Origin: Chromatiales bacterium
Lineage (GTDB): Bacteria > Pseudomonadota > Gammaproteobacteria > Steroidobacterales > BM003
Direction of reading: 5' to 3'
DNA length: 38,803 bases
Assembly (NCBI GenBank): GCA_002868855.1
Contig: PKUM01000324.1
Span: forward strand, 1-38,803
Part shown: in pieces, positions 35,083 to 38,803 of the stretch
Layout of the letters: every line of letters starts with the position of its first letter
Numbering within the stretch: position 1 is the first letter of the stretch
The notes under the pieces: generated by a model
What the model saw: the letters and a program-made list of their open reading frames with translations, nothing else
The model's database searches: none
Told to the model about the DNA's origin: nothing
Program-made: the position numbers and the translations under genes

Positions 35083-35898
35083 TTAGCCGAGCGGGACGCG
35101 ACCCCAGGTCTGGACGATGCGTGGCAGGCTCATGAGCGTTAGCGGTTGGTCGGCGAGCGCGCGGAGTTCCTCCACCACGCCGTCAATCTCCTCGGCGCTG
35201 GCCAGCCCGTGGGCCAGGACCGGCGTGCGTATGTAGTCCATCGTCAGATGATGGATGGCTTTCACCTCGCCGGCAAGACCCGCAGGCTGGACCACATTCA
35301 CATGCACATCTTCGAATCCTGCGTCGATCAGAAGAGCGGGCAGGCGCGGGCCAATTGTGGGGTCGGCTCCGGCCAGGTGGACCACTTCCGAATAGAGCCC
35401 AATGTAACGCTCGAACGCCGCTGACGGCGGGTAAATGAAATGGCCTGCGAAGTCGATATCCTCGAAAACCACCTGACCACCCGGACGCAGCAATCCCCGG
35501 CACGTGGACACGGCCGCGGCCGGGTCCGGGAGGTGGGTTAGGATGAAACGGCCGTAGATCAGGTCGAACTGCCGGCGCGAGGGCCACTCGCCGATCGTGG
35601 CGACCTCGAACCTGATGTTGGACAGTGCGTTGGCCGCTCTCTCGCGTTCAGCGATGGCAATGGTCTCGGCGTCCATGTCGATGCCGAGCACTCTACCGCC
35701 CGGTCCTACCAGTCGCGAGAGTTCCACGCAGACGTCGCCGCCGCCGCAGCCAAAGTCGAGGCAGGAAGAGCCGGGCGCGACGCCGACCCGGTCGAGCAGT
35801 GACAGGGTCGTCGGTCGTACGATCCGCGACAGGAGGCGTAAACGCTCACGACCGTCGGCACCGCCTTTTATCACGTATCCGGATGAATTATCCGTCAT
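35083..35898 (-). CDS. SAM-dependent class I methyltransferase
   Basis: Starting at ATG 35896-35898 (GGAGG 8-9 bases upstream) gives 271 residues. The SAM-binding motif I is CLDFGCGGGDVCVELSRLVG, followed by the acidic residue binding the ribose (VLGIDMDAETI) and later FDLIYGRFILTHLPDPAAAV and GLLRPGGQVVFEDIDFAG, the typical order of class I Methyltransf_11/UbiE-like enzymes. The C-terminal part covers the substrate pocket (IYPPSAAFERYIGLY) and is not diagnostic. It methylates an unknown small molecule in the cytoplasm. All motifs are intact. Confidence 0.87.
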   Translation of the reverse strand: MTDNSSGYVIKGGADGRERLRLLSRIVRPTTLSLLDRVGVAPGSSCLDFGCGGGDVCVELSRLVGPGGRVLGIDMDAETIAIAERERAANALSNIRFEVATIGEWPSRRQFDLIYGRFILTHLPDPAAAVSTCRGLLRPGGQVVFEDIDFAGHFIYPPSAAFERYIGLYSEVVHLAGADPTIGPRLPALLIDAGFEDVHVNVVQPAGLAGEVKAIHHLTMDYIRTPVLAHGLASAEEIDGVVEELRALADQPLTLMSLPRIVQTWGRVPLG

Positions 35899-36128
35899 CG
35901 CGCGGCCCTCCATATAAGGTTTCGTATGGTGCCGGCCATCGCTCAACAGCAGCGGCCCGACATTGGCGCGAGGTTATTTCAATTAGCTTACACCCGGGGG
36001 AACGGTCAGCATCGCAGCCTCGGCCACCGGATCCCGATGGAGACCGTGACAGAGGCCGTAAACGGAGGGATCGTTCAAACCCCTCAAAATTCTCACGCCG
36101 GGTGCTCAGGCTGGTGGGGAACAGTCAG

Positions 36129-36578
36129 TTATTCCCGCACGAGCACACCATGGCCGACCAAAGGGTGTTCGCCTCCTTCGGTAGCGACGAAGTCCAAGGT
36201 GTGATTGTTGAGAAGCCGCATCTGAAAGCGGGTTTGGTCGCCGTGCTCAACCAGATGAATAGTGCCATCCTGTGCAATTACTCCCAGCAACGGTTCTGTC
36301 GCTTCGTACGTGTGCTCACTGCCATCATGACTCTGCAAGTTCTTACCAAGTATCTCCCAGGCATGCGTGCCCTTGAGGAAAGCACCATTCTGCTCCGTGA
36401 ATTCGAAGCGGTGATACTGGTCTGTGTGTCCATCCGGAACCATGAAATAGGCCTTGCCCGTCCAAACCCCAACAACGTTCGGATACGGCGCCCAAGCGGG
36501 CTTCTCCTGGGCAGTCACCCGGGGGATGGAGACAGCAAGCGAAAGGGCCAAGCAAAGGAAAACCGCGACCTTTTTCAT
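36129..36578 (-). CDS. Secreted protein of unknown function, 149 residues
   Basis: The N-terminus MKKVAVFLCLALSLAVSI then PRVTAQEK is a signal peptide, cleaved near TAQ. The mature domain is beta-rich (VVGVWTGKAYFMVPDGHTDQ; FEFTEQNGAFLKGTHAW; GTIHLVEHGDQTRFQMRLL), suggesting a small lipocalin-like or META-like barrel, but I do not recognise the family. There are no cysteines in the mature part. It is probably periplasmic or extracellular and is monocistronic. Confidence 0.72.
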   Translation of the reverse strand: MKKVAVFLCLALSLAVSIPRVTAQEKPAWAPYPNVVGVWTGKAYFMVPDGHTDQYHRFEFTEQNGAFLKGTHAWEILGKNLQSHDGSEHTYEATEPLLGVIAQDGTIHLVEHGDQTRFQMRLLNNHTLDFVATEGGEHPLVGHGVLVRE

Positions 36579-36677
36579 TACAGCGACCTCAATACAGTGG
36601 CTCCAAAGCCGAAGGTTACCATGACGCTGACCGTACCCTTTTGTTCGAGCATGGTCGAATATGGAAAACTGGGCATA

Positions 36678-37225
36678 TCAGGCCGCCTCCTTGGCCAACA
36701 CCGCAGGCGGTTTCCTGCCTAACGGGCAATGCGGTGTGAGATGGTTGTAATGGTTGCGCCAGCTCTCAATTTCCTCCTTCGCATATTGCAGACCGGCAAA
36801 CCAATGCAGGTTCAGGCAACCGTCGCCGACCTGCCAGCGAGGCTTGCCGCGAATGTGTCTTGGGCCAGCTTTCCGGGCTGGATTAAGTGCAACCTCACCT
36901 TGGTGCGTTTCGATGAGAAGAACATGGCCTCGCTGGTCAGCTCCGGGCCGTCGTCCAAAACAATTCGCGCTGGTAGCCCGCGCTGCTGTGCCAAGCGATT
37001 CAGTTCACGGATCAGGCACTGACCGCTCATCGAGAAACCAACCACTTGCAACAAGCATTCTCGACTCAATTCATCGGCGACGTTGAACATCCTGAACCGG
37101 TGGCCATTCGCCAACTTATCCGAGACGAAGTCAAGCGACCAGCGTTCGTTGATTCGATCTGGTTCAGGTACCGGTTTCCGGGGCCGCGGCAACAACACAT
37201 CGACGTCAATACCGATCGCAAACAC
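36678..37225 (-). pseudogene. IS3-family OrfB remnant
   Basis: Reading on the minus strand: RINERWSLDFVSDKLANGHRF, FNVADELSRECLLQVVGFSM and RIVLDDGPELTSEAMFF, with the first two catalytic aspartates (LDFVSD; LDDGPE). The third catalytic site is lost: the expected NAFVESFNG reads DTFAASLAG. A frameshift then restores the C-terminus in another frame (LNLHWFAGLQYAKEEIESW; PPAVLAKEAA), ending at 36678-36680. OrfA and the 5' part of OrfB are absent. The family resembles the IS3 group commonly seen as two-frame elements. Confidence 0.82.
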
Positions 37226-37312
37226 ACATTCAATTTACAACCACCCCGCGCTTGCCGACGGCTGCAAAACCGGCCCGGCGGTACCGCAGACGATGACACC
37301 GTCAGCGCATGA

Positions 37313-38587
37313 TCAAATTCGGAAATGCGCAAACCGTGCTGGCGAATACTCACCGATATCGAACCCGGGCGGTTGACCCATGATCTTGTCCGCAAGCGCC
37401 TTCGCCGACCCGGCCGCGAGGGTCCAGCCAAGCGGTCCGTGGCCGGTATTTAGAAACAGACTCCCGATTGACGTTACCCCGATCAACGGCACACCGTCGG
37501 CGGACATCGGGCGCAGCCCTGTCCACGCCTGTACCGGCGCTGCATCGAGCGATGCCGCGATTTCCGGATAGGTTTGCCGCAACAGATAGCGCAGGTTATC
37601 GATACGCTGTGGACGGAGTGTCCGGTCGAAACCGGCAAATTCCGCAGTACCCGCCACCCGCAGCCGGTGTCCCAGCGGCACCACCACTGCGTGCAACGCA
37701 TCGTCAACAACCGGCAGACGCGGACGCTGCTGCAAACCTTCCACCGGTAGCGTAATCGAATATCCCTTTGCCGGCCTCACCGGAAGTCGAAGCCCCAATG
37801 GCCGCAACAACTGTGTGCTGTAACTCCCGGCAGCCACGACATAAACATCGGCCTCGAGCACGCCCTGCGCCGTTACCACGCCGGTCATCCGACCGCCCTG
37901 CTTGCGCAGCGATTCGACCTCAAGGCCAAAACGCAGAGTTACGCCCAAGCGTCGCAACACTTCAGCCACCGCACAACAAAACCTGTGGGCATCACCGGAT
38001 TCGTCATCAGGAAAAAACAGGCTGCCCGCAACCTCATCCGCAACTGGAGCAAGAGCCGGCTCAAGCGCCACGGTCGCGGCACGATCCAGCGATTGAAACC
38101 TGACGCCATGCGACACAAGCGACTCGGCCATGGCAGTCGCCTGTTCCAGCGCAACGGTATCGCGGAGCAGTTTCAGCGAGCCTGAACATGCACCGTCATA
38201 GGCGAATTCGTATTCATCGCGCAATCCGGCCATTACAGACAAGGAGTAATTTGCCAGCCGGACGTTGCGCAACAGGTTTTCGCGGAAGCGCTGCGGCCGC
38301 GACTGGCGCAGAAAAGCAATACCCCAGGCTCCCAACGCAGGCAATGCGTGCGGCCGCAACAGTACGGGCGCGGATTCATGACCTATCCAGCGCAACATCT
38401 TGCCGAGTATGCCGGGCGCGTTCCACGGGTCGGCCATGCTCGGCGTCAATAATCCGCCGTTGGCAAAGCTGGTCTCGGCACCGGGGCCATCTGCCCTGTC
38501 GACAACGACCACTTCAGCGCCATGGCGGCGCAAAAACAACGCCGTGGTCAGGCCAATCAATCCCGCCCCGATGACTACCGCACGCAT
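37313..38587 (-). CDS. FAD-dependent D-amino-acid dehydrogenase (DadA-like)
   Basis: ATG 38585-38587 with GAGGGG upstream gives 424 residues; the GXGXXG FAD motif begins at once (VVIGAGLIGLTTALFLRRHG), followed by VVVDRADGPGAETSFANGG, as in DadA and other DAO-family flavoenzymes. Later blocks include ALEPALAPVADEVAGSLFFP, DAHRFCCAVAEVL, PLGLRLPVRPAKGYSI, WTGLRPMSADGVPLIG and LFLNTGHGPLGWTLAAGSAK, which complete the family pattern. It oxidises D-amino acids to keto acids and ammonia, passing electrons to the respiratory chain; other DAO substrates cannot be excluded. It is complete, with no evident operon partner. Confidence 0.88.
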   Translation of the reverse strand: MRAVVIGAGLIGLTTALFLRRHGAEVVVVDRADGPGAETSFANGGLLTPSMADPWNAPGILGKMLRWIGHESAPVLLRPHALPALGAWGIAFLRQSRPQRFRENLLRNVRLANYSLSVMAGLRDEYEFAYDGACSGSLKLLRDTVALEQATAMAESLVSHGVRFQSLDRAATVALEPALAPVADEVAGSLFFPDDESGDAHRFCCAVAEVLRRLGVTLRFGLEVESLRKQGGRMTGVVTAQGVLEADVYVVAAGSYSTQLLRPLGLRLPVRPAKGYSITLPVEGLQQRPRLPVVDDALHAVVVPLGHRLRVAGTAEFAGFDRTLRPQRIDNLRYLLRQTYPEIAASLDAAPVQAWTGLRPMSADGVPLIGVTSIGSLFLNTGHGPLGWTLAAGSAKALADKIMGQPPGFDIGEYSPARFAHFRI

Positions 38588-38633
38588 GCGCCACCCCTCA
38601 CGCACCGACGATTCCAGCATGGTCCGGACGCAA

Positions 38634-38656
38634 AAAAAGACCCCGCCGCGGCGGGG
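38634..38656 (-). terminator. Rho-independent terminator for the gene at the right edge
   Basis: CCCCGCC-GC-GGCGGGG (38641-38656) is a GC-rich perfect hairpin. On the minus strand it is followed by TCTTTTTTT, and it lies 37 bp after the stop of the partial gene at 38693-38803. Confidence 0.8.
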
Positions 38657-38692
38657 CCCGTATTACAGCCAAAAAACATGGTTACGGCCGCG

Positions 38693-38803
38693 TTACTTCA
38701 GGGTGATTTCCCGCATGTAGTACATGCCGGTAATCTCTCGCATCGCAGGATAGTTCTTCTGCGCAAACTCGGTCGTCTCCTGATTACGCTTCTCGCCCCA
38801 CTC
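38693..38803 (-). CDS. 3' end of a gene running off the window
   Basis: The minus strand encodes 36 residues in frame to the TAA at 38693-38695 (EWGEKRNQETTEFAQKNYPA, MREITGMYYMREITLK). The start is beyond the window. The protein is not identifiable from this tail. A strong terminator follows directly. Confidence 0.6.
   Translation of the reverse strand, partial: EWGEKRNQETTEFAQKNYPAMREITGMYYMREITLK

Noticed and set aside
1-38803. CRISPR array
   Set aside because: No regularly spaced direct repeats with unique spacers were seen on either strand.
1-38803. tRNA, rRNA or tmRNA genes
   Set aside because: No sequence with the expected conserved blocks or cloverleaf was recognised. Absence was judged by eye only.

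Overview
The window looks like a piece of a GC-rich gammaproteobacterial chromosome. Supporting signs are an inner-membrane TolB-like/TPR protein with an N-terminus common in that class, a DUF6090-type membrane protein, an RcsF-like lipoprotein, a Tat-exported multicopper oxidase, a DadA-like dehydrogenase and several lipoproteins with clear lipoboxes. A genus cannot be named from the sequence alone. The region is accessory in character: ordinary housekeeping or envelope genes are separated by decayed insertion sequences of at least five families (IS5, IS6, IS3 in three places, IS91-like, and an rve/integrase type), and several host genes are broken.

Layout. 1-334: truncated IS5-family copy. 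479-2707: membrane TolB-like/TPR protein (minus). 2776-3489: IS ends, an IS6 remnant and a wrecked S9 peptidase. 3648-6206: secreted M1 aminopeptidase (minus). 6279-7126: internally deleted IS5 copy. 7228-8921: two translationally coupled lipoproteins, the second RcsF-like (minus). 9171-9449: IS91-like and IS3 fragments. 9691-10077: small secreted protein (minus). 10612-11805: cation/proton antiporter. 11960-12732: nearly complete but dead IS6 copy. 13551-19680: three same-strand genes, namely an LCAT-like lipase/CHAT-protease fusion, an unrecognised 293-residue protein and a TIR-domain protein. 19734-20840: decayed IS3 and IS5. 21023-23074: multicopper oxidase. 23306-24206: integrase remnant and a broken Fic gene. 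24313-27370: secreted TIMP/NTR-like protein, RluA-type pseudouridine synthase and DUF6090-type protein. 27878-31403: glycine-zipper lipoprotein, M14 carboxypeptidase lipoprotein, DUF3667 protein and GNAT acetyltransferase. 31525-34290: a single 921-residue TIR-CHAT-transmembrane-LysM-LysM protein (minus). 35083-38803: methyltransferase, secreted protein, IS3 OrfB remnant, DadA-like dehydrogenase, and the 3' end of one more gene.

The two most interesting loci both use immune or cell-death domains. The first (13551-19680) lies between two IS elements. It encodes a protein with a complete-looking lipase triad (S176, D341, H363) and a complete-looking CHAT caspase-like dyad (H998, C1039), then an unknown partner with a basic tail, then a TIR protein with the expected NADase glutamate (E80). 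This arrangement suggests an abortive-infection type defence cassette. The second (31525-34290, minus) fuses TIR (E90) and CHAT (H401, C449) in the cytoplasm, through one membrane helix, to two LysM domains that should sit in the periplasm. The architecture suggests that envelope or peptidoglycan state is sensed outside and answered by NAD cleavage and/or proteolysis inside. Both functional readings are inference; the domains and catalytic residues are seen in the sequence.
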